Positions 8,990-17,818 of a DNA stretch of 64,000 bases are shown here, piece after piece. The stretch's first letter is position 1, and each line of letters opens with the position of its first letter. The translations under genes and the position numbers were made by a program. The notes under the pieces are model-generated. The model did no database searches and was not told where the DNA came from. It worked only from the letters and a program-made list of their open reading frames with translations. Origin of the DNA: Nocardioides aromaticivorans (GTDB lineage Bacteria; Actinomycetota; Actinomycetes; Propionibacteriales; Nocardioidaceae); the NCBI RefSeq assembly GCF_013408525.1, contig NZ_JACBZM010000001.1:992001-1056000 (forward strand), given 5' to 3'.

Positions 8990-10165
8990 GTGGACCTCGC
9001 GACCTTCCAGTGGCTGCTGACCGATGACGGGCAGGCGCTGCTGGCCGAGGCCACCGCCCTGGTCGCCGGCGGCGCGACACCGCTCGCGGCCGGCTCCGCC
9101 CTCCGTCGTACGACGACGGGCGAGCGAGCCGCCGCCGCGCTCTCGCAGGTGGAGCTCCGGGAGCGGGCCGCGGCGAAGTTCGGCGAGTCCGCCGCCCGGA
9201 TGTACTTCACCCCCGACGCGCTCGAGCAGGCCACCCGGCAACGGGTGGCGGCCCACCGCGCGGGCCGGGCCGCCGCCTTCGGCGCGCAGACGCTGGTCGA
9301 CCTCGGCTGCGGCATCGGCGGCGACCTCGTCGCGGCGGCACGGGCCGGCATCATCTGCGCCGGCGTGGACCTCGACCCCGTGCGGGTCGCGATCGCCGCG
9401 GCGAACCTCGCGGCGCTCGACCTGCCGGGTGCGGTCCAGGTCGCCGACGCGACGACGGTCGACCACACCGGCTTCGACCTCGCCTTCGCCGACCCGGCGC
9501 GGCGCTCGGGTGCCGGCCGCACCTTCCGCGTGGAGGACTGGACGCCGCCGTGGACCTGGGTGGAGGGCCTGCTCCGGCGCAGCGCCTGCGTCAAGGTGGC
9601 GCCCGGCATCCCGCACGACCTGGTGCCCGCCGGCGTCGAGGCCGAGTGGGTCAGCGACGACGGCGAGGTGAAGGAGGCGGCGCTCTGGTCCGGCCTGACC
9701 GCCACCGTCGCCCGCCGCGCGACGGTCATCGGCGACGGCGGGCTCGCGACCATCACCGACGAGGAGGACCCGGGAGCGGCGGAGGTCGGCACCCGCGAGG
9801 TCGGCGGCTACCTCTACGAGCCCGACGGGGCGGTGATCCGAGCCGGACTGGTGACCGCGGTCGCGGCCGGCGTCCACGGTGGCCTGGTCGACCCGAGGAT
9901 CGCCTATGTCACCGGTGACGAGGCGTTCCGCAGCCCGTTCGCCCGCGGCTACCGCGTCCTCGAGCAGCTCCCCTACCGCGAGAAGCAGCTCAAGGCCGCC
10001 CTGCGCGAGCGTGGCGTCGGTCGGATCACCATCAAGAAGCGCGGCGTCGACGTCGTGCCCGAGCAGCTGCGCAAGCGGCTCGCCCTGACCGGGGACGCCG
10101 AGGCGACGGTCGTGCTCACCCGCGTCGCCGGCGAGGGCACCGCCCTGCTGGTGGAGCCCTTCTGA
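8990..10165 (+). CDS. THUMP-like class I SAM-dependent methyltransferase
   Basis: Product of 391 residues. A helical N-terminal region of about 95 residues is followed by a Rossmann methyltransferase core with motif I LVDLGCGIGGDL (near residue 102), an acidic motif II GVDLDP and DLAFADPARR (near residue 165). The C-terminal 80 residues (REKQLKAALRERGVGRITIKKRG...) match the THUMP-like domain known from this actinobacterial family, which suggests an RNA substrate; the modified base is unknown. It starts at GTG 8990, directly preceded by a run of six G that may act as the ribosome site. Confidence 0.85.
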   Translation: MDLATFQWLLTDDGQALLAEATALVAGGATPLAAGSALRRTTTGERAAAALSQVELRERAAAKFGESAARMYFTPDALEQATRQRVAAHRAGRAAAFGAQTLVDLGCGIGGDLVAAARAGIICAGVDLDPVRVAIAAANLAALDLPGAVQVADATTVDHTGFDLAFADPARRSGAGRTFRVEDWTPPWTWVEGLLRRSACVKVAPGIPHDLVPAGVEAEWVSDDGEVKEAALWSGLTATVARRATVIGDGGLATITDEEDPGAAEVGTREVGGYLYEPDGAVIRAGLVTAVAAGVHGGLVDPRIAYVTGDEAFRSPFARGYRVLEQLPYREKQLKAALRERGVGRITIKKRGVDVVPEQLRKRLALTGDAEATVVLTRVAGEGTALLVEPF

Positions 10166-10206
10166 CCATCGGGCCGGGCACGCCGCTGGACGCCGGACGC
10201 CGGGAG

Positions 10207-10854
10207 TCAGCGGCCGAGGGCGGCCGCCTCCGCACCGATCGTGGTGTCCTCGCCGTGCCCGGTGTGGACGACGGTGTCGTCCGGGAGCGAGAAGAGCGTC
10301 GCTCGGATCGACGCCTCGAGGGTCGGCCGGTCGCTGTACGACCGCCCGGTCGCGCCGGGGCCGCCGTGGAAGAGCGTGTCGCCGGTGAAGACGCAGCCGA
10401 GGTCGGCGGCGTACAGGCACACGGCGCCGGGCGCGTGTCCGGGCGTGTGCAGGACCCGCAGCGTGGTCCCCGCGACCGGGATCTCCAGGCCGTCGGCGAG
10501 GTCGACGTCCCAGAGGTAGCCGTCGGCGTCGTCCGGCCCGCCGTGGACGAGCTCCCAGAGCGGGCGGTCGTCGGGGTGCAGCAGGACCGGCGCCCCCGAC
10601 CCGCCGTTGACCCGTTCGCGCAGGGCCGGTGCGACGCGGACGTGGTCGTCGTGGGCGTGGGTGCACACGATCGCCACGACCCGCCTCTCCCCCACCACCG
10701 CGAGGATGTCGTCGACGGAGTGCGGCGCGTCGACCACGACGCACTCGTCGTCGTCACCGACCACCCAGATGTTGTTGTCGACGTCGAAGGTCTCGCCGTC
10801 GAGGGAGAAGGTGCCGCTCGTGACGGCGTGGTCGACCCTGGGTGCGCCGCCCAT
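10207..10854 (-). CDS. MBL-fold metallo-hydrolase, partner of mycothiol-dependent formaldehyde dehydrogenase
   Basis: Product of 215 residues with the metallo-beta-lactamase zinc motif THAHDDH (near residue 72), a second His in LHTPGHAPGAV, Asp in FTGDTLF and a final TGHGEDT. The fold is glyoxalase II-like. Its ATG (10854-10852) shares one base with the stop of the upstream mycothiol dehydrogenase (TGATG). The same gene pair occurs in mycobacteria (Rv2259-Rv2260). I infer a thioester hydrolase acting on S-formylmycothiol, finishing formaldehyde oxidation to formate. A longer upstream open frame is a shadow of the dehydrogenase gene. Confidence 0.88.
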   Translation of the reverse strand: MGGAPRVDHAVTSGTFSLDGETFDVDNNIWVVGDDDECVVVDAPHSVDDILAVVGERRVVAIVCTHAHDDHVRVAPALRERVNGGSGAPVLLHPDDRPLWELVHGGPDDADGYLWDVDLADGLEIPVAGTTLRVLHTPGHAPGAVCLYAADLGCVFTGDTLFHGGPGATGRSYSDRPTLEASIRATLFSLPDDTVVHTGHGEDTTIGAEAAALGR

Positions 10855-11966
10855 CAGAGCACCACCACGGACCGGAGTACGTCGCCGTGGTGCATCCGCT
10901 CGAAGGCCGCCTCGACGTCGCCGAGGCCGACCTCCTCGGTGACGAAGGCGTCGAGGTCGAGCCGGCCCTGGCGGTAGAGGTCGACCAGCATCGGGAAGTC
11001 GCGCGAGGGCAGGCAGTCGCCGTACCAGCTGGACTTGAGGGCACCGCCGCGGCCGAAGACGTCGATGAGGGGGAGGTCCGGCACCTTCATGTCGGGTGTC
11101 GGCACGCCGACGAGGACCACCGTTCCGGCGAGGTCGCGGGCGTAGAACGCCTGCTTCCACGTCTCCGGGCGGCCCACGGCCTCGACCACCACGTCGGCGC
11201 CCTCGGCACCGTCGTAGGTCGCCGCGCAGATCCGCTTGATCTCCTCCGCCGGGTCCAGCGCTGACGAGTCGACCGTGTGCGTCGCGCCCATCTCCTTCGC
11301 CTTGGCGAGCTTCTTGGCGTCGATGTCGACCGCGATGATGGGGTTCGCGCCCGCGAGCGCGGCGCCCGCGATCGCGGCCACCCCGACGCCGCCGCAGCCG
11401 ATGACGGCGATCGAGCGGCCGCGGGTGATGCCGCCCGTGTTGATCGCGGCGCCGATGCCGGCCATCACGCCACACCCCAGCAGGCCGACCGCCGCCGGAC
11501 GGGCGTCCGGGTCGACCTTCGTGCACTGCCCGGCCGCGACGAGGGTCTTCTCCGCGAACGCGCCGATGCCCAGCGCCGGGGAGAGCTCCGTCCCGGCGTC
11601 CGGCCCGTCGGCCAGGGTCATCCGCTGCTTCGCGTTGTGGGTGTTGAAGCAGTAGTGCAGGTCTCCGCGCCTGCAGGCCCGGCACTCGCCGCAGACCGCG
11701 CGCCAGTTGAGGACGACGAAGTCGCCGGGAGCGACTCCGGTGACGTCCGGACCCACAGCCTCGACGATGCCGGACGCCTCGTGGCCCAGCAGGAACGGGA
11801 AGTCGTCGTTGATCCCGCCCTCCCGGTAGTGCAGGTCGGTGTGGCACACCCCGCAGGTCAGCACCTTCACGACCGCCTCGCCCGGCCCCGGGTCCGGCAC
11901 GTTGATCGTGGCGATCTCCACGGGCGCACCCTTGGTGCGGGCGATGACGGCGCGGACCTGCTGCAT
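10854..11966 (-). CDS. mscR: S-(hydroxymethyl)mycothiol dehydrogenase
   Basis: Zinc-dependent medium-chain alcohol dehydrogenase that oxidises the formaldehyde-mycothiol adduct with NAD. Catalytic zinc ligands are in [13 protein letters not shown] and the GHEASG segment; the structural zinc loop has four Cys ([15 protein letters not shown]); the Rossmann motif is [10 protein letters not shown]. Start chosen at ATG 11966, with AAGGAG five bases upstream; a GTG-initiated form five codons longer is possible. Length 370, close to the family's 360. MscR also denitrosates S-nitrosomycothiol in mycobacteria. Two-gene operon with the MBL hydrolase. Confidence 0.92.
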   Translation of the reverse strand: MQQVRAVIARTKGAPVEIATINVPDPGPGEAVVKVLTCGVCHTDLHYREGGINDDFPFLLGHEASGIVEAVGPDVTGVAPGDFVVLNWRAVCGECRACRRGDLHYCFNTHNAKQRMTLADGPDAGTELSPALGIGAFAEKTLVAAGQCTKVDPDARPAAVGLLGCGVMAGIGAAINTGGITRGRSIAVIGCGGVGVAAIAGAALAGANPIIAVDIDAKKLAKAKEMGATHTVDSSALDPAEEIKRICAATYDGAEGADVVVEAVGRPETWKQAFYARDLAGTVVLVGVPTPDMKVPDLPLIDVFGRGGALKSSWYGDCLPSRDFPMLVDLYRQGRLDLDAFVTEEVGLGDVEAAFERMHHGDVLRSVVVL

Positions 11967-12030
11967 GGCGACTCCTTGCACGGTGACGGGGGTGTCCCCC
12001 GAACCTAGCGAGCCGGAGGTTGGCCGCCGG

Positions 12031-12609
12031 TCACTTCCACTCGACGCTGGCGAGGATCGACTCGATCCACGCCTCGCCCTCGGCGTCCTTGCGCGGGAAC
12101 ACGAAGTCGATCGTCATGACGAGACCCTGGTGGATCGCGACGATGCCGTAGTAGTAGCCACGGTCGTCGACACCGCTCAGCACGGCGGTCTCGACACCGG
12201 CGATGTCGCGGTCCTCGGCCCGCGCGATCTCGGGACGCGGCCCCTGCACGGTCGGCAGGACGGCAGCGACCGCGGTGTCCAGGTCGTCGGCCTTGCCGAG
12301 GCCGTGACTCAGGTGGACCTCGTAGGAGTTGCGCGCGTCGATGTCGAGATGTCCGGACAGGCCGCCGCGCCCCTCGGCCCAGGGCTGGCCGGCCGGGAGG
12401 TGGAGGGAGGCGAGCTCGCTGCTCAGGACCTTGCCGGTGGCCGCCTCCGGGCCCTCGGTCTGCTCCGCGGAGGGGCTGCCCGTGCCTCCCGACGGATCGC
12501 CGGCGCTCGACGACCCGTCCGTGGGGCTCGCGCCCGGGTCGTCGTCGGTCGAGCACCCGCCGAGCACCACGGCGAGCGCCAGCGCCGCCCACATCTGTCG
12601 AGAACGCAC
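12031..12609 (-). CDS. Small secreted lipoprotein of unknown function
   Basis: Product of 192 residues from GTG 12609 with AGGAGAGG upstream. The signal peptide ends in a lipobox LGGC (Cys near residue 19), then a Ser/Gly/Thr/Asp-rich flexible linker to about residue 60. The globular part contains an [20 protein letters not shown] segment and a closing [11 protein letters not shown], the pattern of LpqN/LpqT-like actinobacterial lipoproteins, but I do not see enough to name a family. Predicted to be anchored on the outer face of the membrane. The gene is isolated from its neighbours. Confidence 0.75.
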   Translation of the reverse strand: MRSRQMWAALALAVVLGGCSTDDDPGASPTDGSSSAGDPSGGTGSPSAEQTEGPEAATGKVLSSELASLHLPAGQPWAEGRGGLSGHLDIDARNSYEVHLSHGLGKADDLDTAVAAVLPTVQGPRPEIARAEDRDIAGVETAVLSGVDDRGYYYGIVAIHQGLVMTIDFVFPRKDAEGEAWIESILASVEWK

Positions 12610-12748
12610 CCGAGACCCCTCTCCTGATCGGACCGGTGCAGCCTAACCGTTGCCTCCGTCGCCGTGGTTTGCCGACCCGGGCGCCGGGGTACGCGCACCG
12701 CACGCAGCCCGGCACTGACCACCTCGGGATCGAAAGGCCACACCAGCG

Positions 12749-13288
12749 ATGAATTTCCCCACGGAGTTCCGCACCGACCTGATGGCGCGACCAGCCGACG
12801 CGGAGGCCCTGGAGGGGCTCAAGCTGGTCGAGGAGAAGATCAACGACGTCATCACCGCGATCAACAGGGAGCTCGACCAGTTCGACCCCGCGATCTTCCA
12901 GAAGGACGGCGAGATCAAGCCGCAGTCCTTCGGTGACACCGACCGTGCGCCCCTGCTCGCCCTCCACCACCGCCGCGCACACCAGGTGACCGCGGAGACG
13001 CTCTCCGGGGTCCGCGAGGACCTGATCGCGTTCCGCCAGGCCTGCCGTGACGCCCGCGGCTTCGTGGAGCAGGCCGACCAGGACGCGGCCGCGGAGATCA
13101 CCCTCACCCACAAGGCCGTCGAACGGCTCAACGAGGGGTCGGCCACGTCCCACGGCGAGTCGGCCAACCAACAGGCGCAGCAGGCGGGCGTGGGATCGGA
13201 GCCCACGAGCGACGACGGCACGGGCACCCCGAGCGGCAGCACGCCGACGACCGCCGACACCACCGGCACGGACGGAGAGACGTCATGA
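12749..13288 (+). CDS. Helical type VII-like secreted protein with disordered tail (first of a coupled pair)
   Basis: Product of 179 residues. Residues about 1-130 are almost wholly alpha-helical with no signal peptide or membrane segment; the last 45 residues are a Ser/Thr/Gly/Asp-rich disordered tail. The size, helical hairpin and coupling to a larger Gly-rich partner recall PE/EspC-type proteins of ESX secretion, but no WXG motif is visible. GAAAGG lies about 11 bases before the ATG. The TGA (13286-13288) overlaps the next ATG as ATGA, so the two proteins are made together, probably as a heterodimer. Confidence 0.65.
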   Translation: MNFPTEFRTDLMARPADAEALEGLKLVEEKINDVITAINRELDQFDPAIFQKDGEIKPQSFGDTDRAPLLALHHRRAHQVTAETLSGVREDLIAFRQACRDARGFVEQADQDAAAEITLTHKAVERLNEGSATSHGESANQQAQQAGVGSEPTSDDGTGTPSGSTPTTADTTGTDGETS

Positions 13289-14544
13289 GCGGGGAGAACA
13301 TCCGCCGACTGCAGCGAGCCGTGGCCCCGATGAGCCTGGGCGACGTCAAGACGTCGAAGTCGGCCTGGAGCGACGGCGCCACGAGCCTCGGCAAGGTCGA
13401 GGCCGCCCTCAACCTCGCCGAGCCCGGCATCATCGCGGGATTCGGCGCAGGCACCGACATCGCCACGGCCGCGCAGAAGGCGATCGCCGGCATGCGCACG
13501 AAGGTGGTCGAGCGCAAGACCGACATGACCAACGCCCACGACGCCCTCGACACCGTGCAGGTCGCGATGGAGGACGCCAAGGAGATCGCCCTCGCCCAGG
13601 AGGACATCGAGGCTCCGGGCGCCGCACCGACCTTCCCCACCGACGTCGGCCCCGACGAGGACGACCAGATCCGGGCCGTCAAGCAGTTCGGCGCGCAGAC
13701 GCGGGTCCACAACCAGCGGGTCGCGTCCTACGACCACGCGGACGTGGAGGCGCTCAAGGCGCTGGCCGCCCTCGACACGGCCTATGACCACGCGATCCCG
13801 GTGTTCCAGAAGATCCACGGCGAGCCGGTCGAGGAGCCGGGCGGCACGCCGACGGGCACCGGACCGGGCGGCACCCCGCGTGGGGTGCGCCCGCCGACGT
13901 ACACGCCTCCCCCGGGCGGCCTGATCGGCATCGACGACAACGACCCGCGCGACCCCGACTTCGGCGATCCCGACGACGGCGGCACCGACGACCCCGACTT
14001 CCCCGACATCGACCCGGGCGATCCCCGCGACCCCGGTGTCATCGACCCGGGCGGCCCCGGCGGTCCGGGCGGCCCCGGCGGCTCGGGCATCGGTGGCCCC
14101 GGTGGTCCCGGAGGCATCGGCGGTCCCGGCGGCATCAACCCCGGACTGGTCGGCGGCGGGCTGCTCGCCGGTGGGCTGGTGGGTCCGGGAGCCATCAACG
14201 GCATCCGCGGCCTGCTCTCGCGCGGCGGCCTGAGCAGCGGCGCCCCGGCGATCGGCGCCTCGAGCCGCGCGGGCGGCCCCGGCTCCCTCGGTCGCGGCGG
14301 GCTCGCGCCCGGTAGCCAGGTCGGTCGTGGTGCGGGCGGTCGTGGCGCCGGCGGTCGTGGTGCCGGTGGCCGTGGCGTTCCCGGATCACAGGGCGGGCGT
14401 GGTGGCCGCGGCGCGGCGGGAGCCGCCGGGGGCCGCGGCGGTCGCCGCAAGGACGAGGAGCGCGACGGCGCCGCCCAGGAGCTGTACGACGACGGGCAGG
14501 ACTGGCTCGACGACGAGGGCACCGCGCCCGGCGTCCTCGGCTGA
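13285..14544 (+). CDS. PPE/EspB-like protein with Gly/Pro-rich low-complexity region
   Basis: Product of 419 residues. Residues 1-180 are helical (heptad-like SWATSL-type segments around LGKVEAALNLAEPGI and VVERKTDMTNAHDAL), then a Pro/Asp/Gly region with repeated DPxxPDxDPGDPRDPG, then Gly-rich repeats (GGPGG, and four tandem RGAGG units near residue 350). The acidic C-terminus carries QELYDDGQDWLDDEG and ends APGVLG. That helical plus low-complexity layout and terminal WxxDEG-APGVL motif resemble ESX-secreted PPE/EspB-like proteins of actinobacteria. No signal peptide. A hairpin terminator follows directly. Confidence 0.65.
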   Translation: MSGENIRRLQRAVAPMSLGDVKTSKSAWSDGATSLGKVEAALNLAEPGIIAGFGAGTDIATAAQKAIAGMRTKVVERKTDMTNAHDALDTVQVAMEDAKEIALAQEDIEAPGAAPTFPTDVGPDEDDQIRAVKQFGAQTRVHNQRVASYDHADVEALKALAALDTAYDHAIPVFQKIHGEPVEEPGGTPTGTGPGGTPRGVRPPTYTPPPGGLIGIDDNDPRDPDFGDPDDGGTDDPDFPDIDPGDPRDPGVIDPGGPGGPGGPGGSGIGGPGGPGGIGGPGGINPGLVGGGLLAGGLVGPGAINGIRGLLSRGGLSSGAPAIGASSRAGGPGSLGRGGLAPGSQVGRGAGGRGAGGRGAGGRGVPGSQGGRGGRGAAGAAGGRGGRRKDEERDGAAQELYDDGQDWLDDEGTAPGVLG

Positions 14545-14549
14545 GCACG

Positions 14550-14575
14550 CCCGCCGCGCGAGGCAGCGCGGCGGG
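14550..14575. terminator. Bidirectional terminator between converging genes
   Basis: CCCGCCGCGC (14550-14559) pairs with GCGCGGCGGG (14566-14575) around a six-base loop. It lies between the plus-strand PPE-like gene (ends 14544) and minus-strand tsaD (ends 14594), as expected for a shared terminator. Confidence 0.75.
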
Positions 14576-14593
14576 GCGGCGGGGCGGGGCCGG

Positions 14594-15649
14594 TCAGCCC
14601 GCGAGCACGTCCGTGACCGGGAGGCTCGAGTCGGCCGGGAGGTCCAGCGACGACGGGGTGCGCCCGCGGGCGACCATCGTGGACCCGAGGGCGGCGACCA
14701 TCGCGCCGTTGTCGGTGCACAGGCCCGGCCGCGGGACGCGGACCCGGACGCCGAGTTTGCCGGCCCGCTCCTCCGCCATCGCCCGCAGGCGGGAGTTGGC
14801 GGCGACGCCGCCCCCGATCATCAGGTCCTCGATGCCCTCGGCGGCAGCCGCGTCGAGCGCCTTGCGGACCAGCACGTCGCAGACCGCCTCCTGGAAGGAC
14901 GCGGCCACGTCGGCGACGGGCACGGGCTCCCCGGAGCGCTCACGGGCCTCGACCCAGCGCGCGACGGCCGTCTTGAGCCCGGAGAACGAGAAGTCGAAGC
15001 GGTGCCGCTCGAGGTCGCGGCGGCTGGTGAGCCCCCGCGGGAAGTCGATGGCGACCTGGTTGCCCTCGCGTGCGGCCCGGTCGATGTGCGGGCCGCCGGG
15101 GAACGGCAGCCCGAGCAGGCGGGCGACCTTGTCGAACGCCTCGCCCGCGGCGTCGTCGATGGTCGCGCCCATCGGGTCGACCCCGCTGTCGGTGCCGGTG
15201 ATGTCGGTGACGCGCAGCAGGCTGGAGTGGCCACCGGACACGAGGAGCGCCAGGCAGGGCTCCGGCAGCGGGCCGTGCTCGAGCTGGTCGACCGCCACGT
15301 GCGACGCGAGGTGGTTGACGCCGTAGATCGGCTTGCCGAGCGAGAGGGCGAGCGCCTTGGCCGACGCGACGCCGACCAGCAGGGCACCGGCCAGGCCGGG
15401 GCCGTGGGTGACCGCGATGGCGTCGACGTCGGACAGCGCGATGCCGGCCGTGTCGCACGCACGCTGGATCGTCGGGACCATCGCCTCGAGGTGGGCGCGG
15501 CTGGCGACCTCCGGCACGACCCCGCCGAACCGGGCGTGCTGGTCGACGCTGCTCGCCACGGCGTCGGCGAGCAGGGTGTTGCCCCGGACGATGCCGACGC
15601 CCGTCTCGTCGCAGGAGGTCTCGATGCCCAGCACCAGCGGTTCGCTCAT
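14594..15649 (-). CDS. tsaD: tRNA N6-adenosine threonylcarbamoyltransferase
   Basis: Catalytic subunit that transfers the threonylcarbamoyl group to A37 of ANN-decoding tRNAs. Product of 351 residues; starts [20 protein letters not shown], with the metal-binding pair H113 and H117 in [17 protein letters not shown] near residue 138 and the nucleotide motif [11 protein letters not shown] near residue 278. The ATG at 15649 shares one base with the rimI stop (TGATG). A longer open frame upstream runs through rimI and is not real. Last gene of tsaB-rimI-tsaD. Confidence 0.97.
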   Translation of the reverse strand: MSEPLVLGIETSCDETGVGIVRGNTLLADAVASSVDQHARFGGVVPEVASRAHLEAMVPTIQRACDTAGIALSDVDAIAVTHGPGLAGALLVGVASAKALALSLGKPIYGVNHLASHVAVDQLEHGPLPEPCLALLVSGGHSSLLRVTDITGTDSGVDPMGATIDDAAGEAFDKVARLLGLPFPGGPHIDRAAREGNQVAIDFPRGLTSRRDLERHRFDFSFSGLKTAVARWVEARERSGEPVPVADVAASFQEAVCDVLVRKALDAAAAEGIEDLMIGGGVAANSRLRAMAEERAGKLGVRVRVPRPGLCTDNGAMVAALGSTMVARGRTPSSLDLPADSSLPVTDVLAG

Positions 15650-16113
15650 CACCACCGCCCCATTGTGACGGGTGTGGCGAGGACGAGCGCGGTCGCACCG
15701 TCGCGGTAGTAGCGCGCCCGCCGGCCGAGCTCGGTGAAGCCGTGGCGCTCGTAGAACATCCGGGCGGCCAGGTTGTCCTCGCGGACCTCCAGCAGGAGCC
15801 GCTCGGCGCCGCGGCTCGCGGCGTGCACGTGGACGGCCTCCAGCAGGGTGCGCGCGATGCCCGCGCGCCGCAGGTCCTCGGGGACGGCGATCCGCTGCAG
15901 CTCGGCGTCGACGTCGACGACGCTCACCACCGCGTAGCCGACGAACTCGTCGTCCCGCTCGGCGACGAGGACCCCGACGGTGGGCACCGTGCCGTCGACG
16001 GCCTGCTCCAGCAGCACCGGCGACCACGGGTCGAGCGGGAACGCCAGCTCCTCGAGCGCGGCGACGTCCTCGACGTCGGCCGGCCCGGCGGCGCGGACCA
16101 GGACCCCGGTCAC
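15649..16113 (-). CDS. rimI: Ribosomal-protein-alanine N-acetyltransferase RimI
   Basis: GNAT enzyme that acetylates the N-terminal alanine of ribosomal protein S18 in E. coli and other N-termini in actinobacteria. Product of 154 residues with the acetyl-CoA loop [16 protein letters not shown] (near residue 80) and the family's [24 protein letters not shown] with catalytic-type Glu and Tyr. Overlaps tsaB by four bases (ATGA) and tsaD by one base. In most actinobacteria the gene sits between tsaB and tsaD, as here. Confidence 0.93.
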   Translation of the reverse strand: MTGVLVRAAGPADVEDVAALEELAFPLDPWSPVLLEQAVDGTVPTVGVLVAERDDEFVGYAVVSVVDVDAELQRIAVPEDLRRAGIARTLLEAVHVHAASRGAERLLLEVREDNLAARMFYERHGFTELGRRARYYRDGATALVLATPVTMGRW

Positions 16114-16769
16114 GGCGTCGGGGTCACGTCGGGCAGCACGGCCTTCGGGGCGTGCGGGATCTCCGCGTCGGGACGGCGCAGGTACATCGGCTCGGGGTCC
16201 AGCAGGGTCACCCGGTCGGCGACGACGGCGCGGGCCAGCCAGGCGGCGTCGGGGCGCAGCGGCCCCCGCACTCCGGGGAACGCGTCGGGGTAGAGCGAGG
16301 CCCCCTCGCCCACGACGGGGCGGTCGGTCGCGAGCGCCGCCGGCCGGTCGACGACGGGCTCGCTGGTGCGCCGCCCCTCCCCCGAGTACGACGCCAGGTA
16401 GACCTCCTTGCGCCGGGCGTCCGTGGCGACGAGGAAGTCGCCGTCGACGGCCCCGGTGTCGACGGCCTCGACGGCGAGGGCGTCGAGGGAGCAGACACCG
16501 AGCACGGGGACGTCGAGGACGTGGCCCATGGTGCGGGCGGTGACGAGTCCGACGCGGAGCCCGGTGAACGGGCCGGGTCCGGCGCCCACCGCGATCCGGG
16601 TGAGGTCGGCCGGCTGCGCGCCCGCCAGGCCGAGGACCTTCGCGATCAGCGGGGCGAGCTGCTCACCGTGCCGCATCGCGACGCCCGCCGTCTCGGCGGC
16701 GACGACGTCGGTGCCGTCGTGGAGGGCGACGGTCACCGTCGGGGAGGCGGTGTCGAGGGCGAGCAGCAC
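16110..16769 (-). CDS. tsaB: tRNA threonylcarbamoyladenosine biosynthesis protein TsaB
   Basis: Scaffold partner of TsaD and TsaE in the t6A37 transferase complex. Product of 219 residues beginning at GTG 16769 with the ASKHA-fold opening [15 protein letters not shown]; the family signature [14 protein letters not shown] lies near residue 63. Normally tsaE lies immediately upstream; here four GH16 genes (16815-20841) intervene. ATGA overlap with rimI shows operon coupling. Confidence 0.95.
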   Translation of the reverse strand: MLLALDTASPTVTVALHDGTDVVAAETAGVAMRHGEQLAPLIAKVLGLAGAQPADLTRIAVGAGPGPFTGLRVGLVTARTMGHVLDVPVLGVCSLDALAVEAVDTGAVDGDFLVATDARRKEVYLASYSGEGRRTSEPVVDRPAALATDRPVVGEGASLYPDAFPGVRGPLRPDAAWLARAVVADRVTLLDPEPMYLRRPDAEIPHAPKAVLPDVTPTP

Positions 16770-16814
16770 GGAGGCGAGGCTACCGTCCGCCGCCCCCGGG
16801 ACGGAGCGCCAGGC

Positions 16815-17675
16815 TCAGCGCCAGGCCTTCACCCAGTCGATCTCCATGGTCGCGGGCAGGGACACCCGGCCGTCGTACAGGTTGTTGCCGCCGCCGAGGT
16901 ACTGGCTGATGTTCATGATCATCCGCTTGCGGAAGCTCGGCGCGGCGTGGGTGCTGGTGAGGCAGGTCCGGCCGTCGACCTTGATCGAGAGCTGGCTGTA
17001 GCTCCACTCGAGGACGTAGGTGTGCCACAGGCCGCGCTGCGACTTGCAGCTCCACGAGGTGTTGAAGCCGTCGACCGCGCCGTAGCTGTCGGCCCAGTAG
17101 TGCAGGAAGGGCACGTTGAGCGAGGGCTGGTAGGAGTAGGTCTCCATGACGTCGATCTCGCCCGTGTTGGGCCAGTTGTCGTCCGAGGAGTAGCGCGTGT
17201 CCGGCCAGAGCCAGAAGGCCTCGTGCAGGCCGGGCAGGCTCGTGTTCCGCACCTTGATCCGGGCCTCGAACCGGCCGTACTGCTGGCTGAACCGGTAGTA
17301 GCTGCTGACCGTCGCGCCGGCGTACTTCGCGCGGGTGCCGTTGGCGCGGGCAGGGCAGCGCACGGTGCTGGTGGTCTTGACGGCGCTCAGCCGGAGCCTG
17401 CCCATGCTGACCCCGATGGTGCGCGGGCTGTTGAGCGTGCACAGGTCGCCGGTCCCCGGCTGGTTCAGCCCGATCCACTTCTTGGTGTCGAGCGTCGAGC
17501 CGCCGAAGTTGTCGACGAAGGTGCAGGTCCAGTAGCCGCCGGTGCTGCGCGCGACGACGGTCCCGCACGCATCGGCGGCGGCCGCCCGGGGAGCCGGGGC
17601 GACCGGTGCCAGCGGAACCGCGAGCGCGGCGGCCAGCAGGCACACCGTGAGCAGGGCAGACCTCAACGAGCGCAT
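16815..17675 (-). CDS. Secreted GH16-family glycoside hydrolase, paralog 1
   Basis: Product of 286 residues with a Sec signal peptide (cleavage after AAAA near residue 35). The GH16 catalytic motif E-x-D-x-x-E is complete: E173, D175, E178 in GEIDVMETYS. Flanking blocks are YGRFEARIKV, HEAFWLWPD, LWHTYVLEWS and a final MEIDWVKAWR. GH16 enzymes cut beta-1,3/1,4-glucans, agarose or related glycans; specificity cannot be read here. An N-terminal ACG...WTCTFVDNF segment with paired cysteines is shared with the three neighbouring paralogs and may be a disulphide clamp. Preceded by 143 bp containing an inverted repeat. Confidence 0.9.
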   Translation of the reverse strand: MRSLRSALLTVCLLAAALAVPLAPVAPAPRAAAADACGTVVARSTGGYWTCTFVDNFGGSTLDTKKWIGLNQPGTGDLCTLNSPRTIGVSMGRLRLSAVKTTSTVRCPARANGTRAKYAGATVSSYYRFSQQYGRFEARIKVRNTSLPGLHEAFWLWPDTRYSSDDNWPNTGEIDVMETYSYQPSLNVPFLHYWADSYGAVDGFNTSWSCKSQRGLWHTYVLEWSYSQLSIKVDGRTCLTSTHAAPSFRKRMIMNISQYLGGGNNLYDGRVSLPATMEIDWVKAWR

Positions 17676-17766
17676 CGCATCCCCATGTCCGTCGTGAGAG
17701 CAGGCGGGCGGGGGGTGGAGCTCCCCCGAGTTCGCAGGTAAAGGTAGCCGTCGCGGGCGACAAGTG

Positions 17767-17790
17767 GAACCTGTACCAGTTCACAGGTTC
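17767..17790. promoter_or_regulatory. Inverted repeat in the spacer upstream of GH16 paralog 1
   Basis: GAACCTGT (17767-17774) and ACAGGTTC (17783-17790) are perfect 8-bp arms around eight bases. The element ends just before a TACCTT -10-like motif on the minus strand and could overlap its -35, so it may be an operator for paralog 1. Equally it may be a weak terminator for paralog 2, which ends at 17819. Confidence 0.45.
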
Positions 17791-17818
17791 GGCACAGGTC
17801 CCCCGGGCCGGCCTCCGG

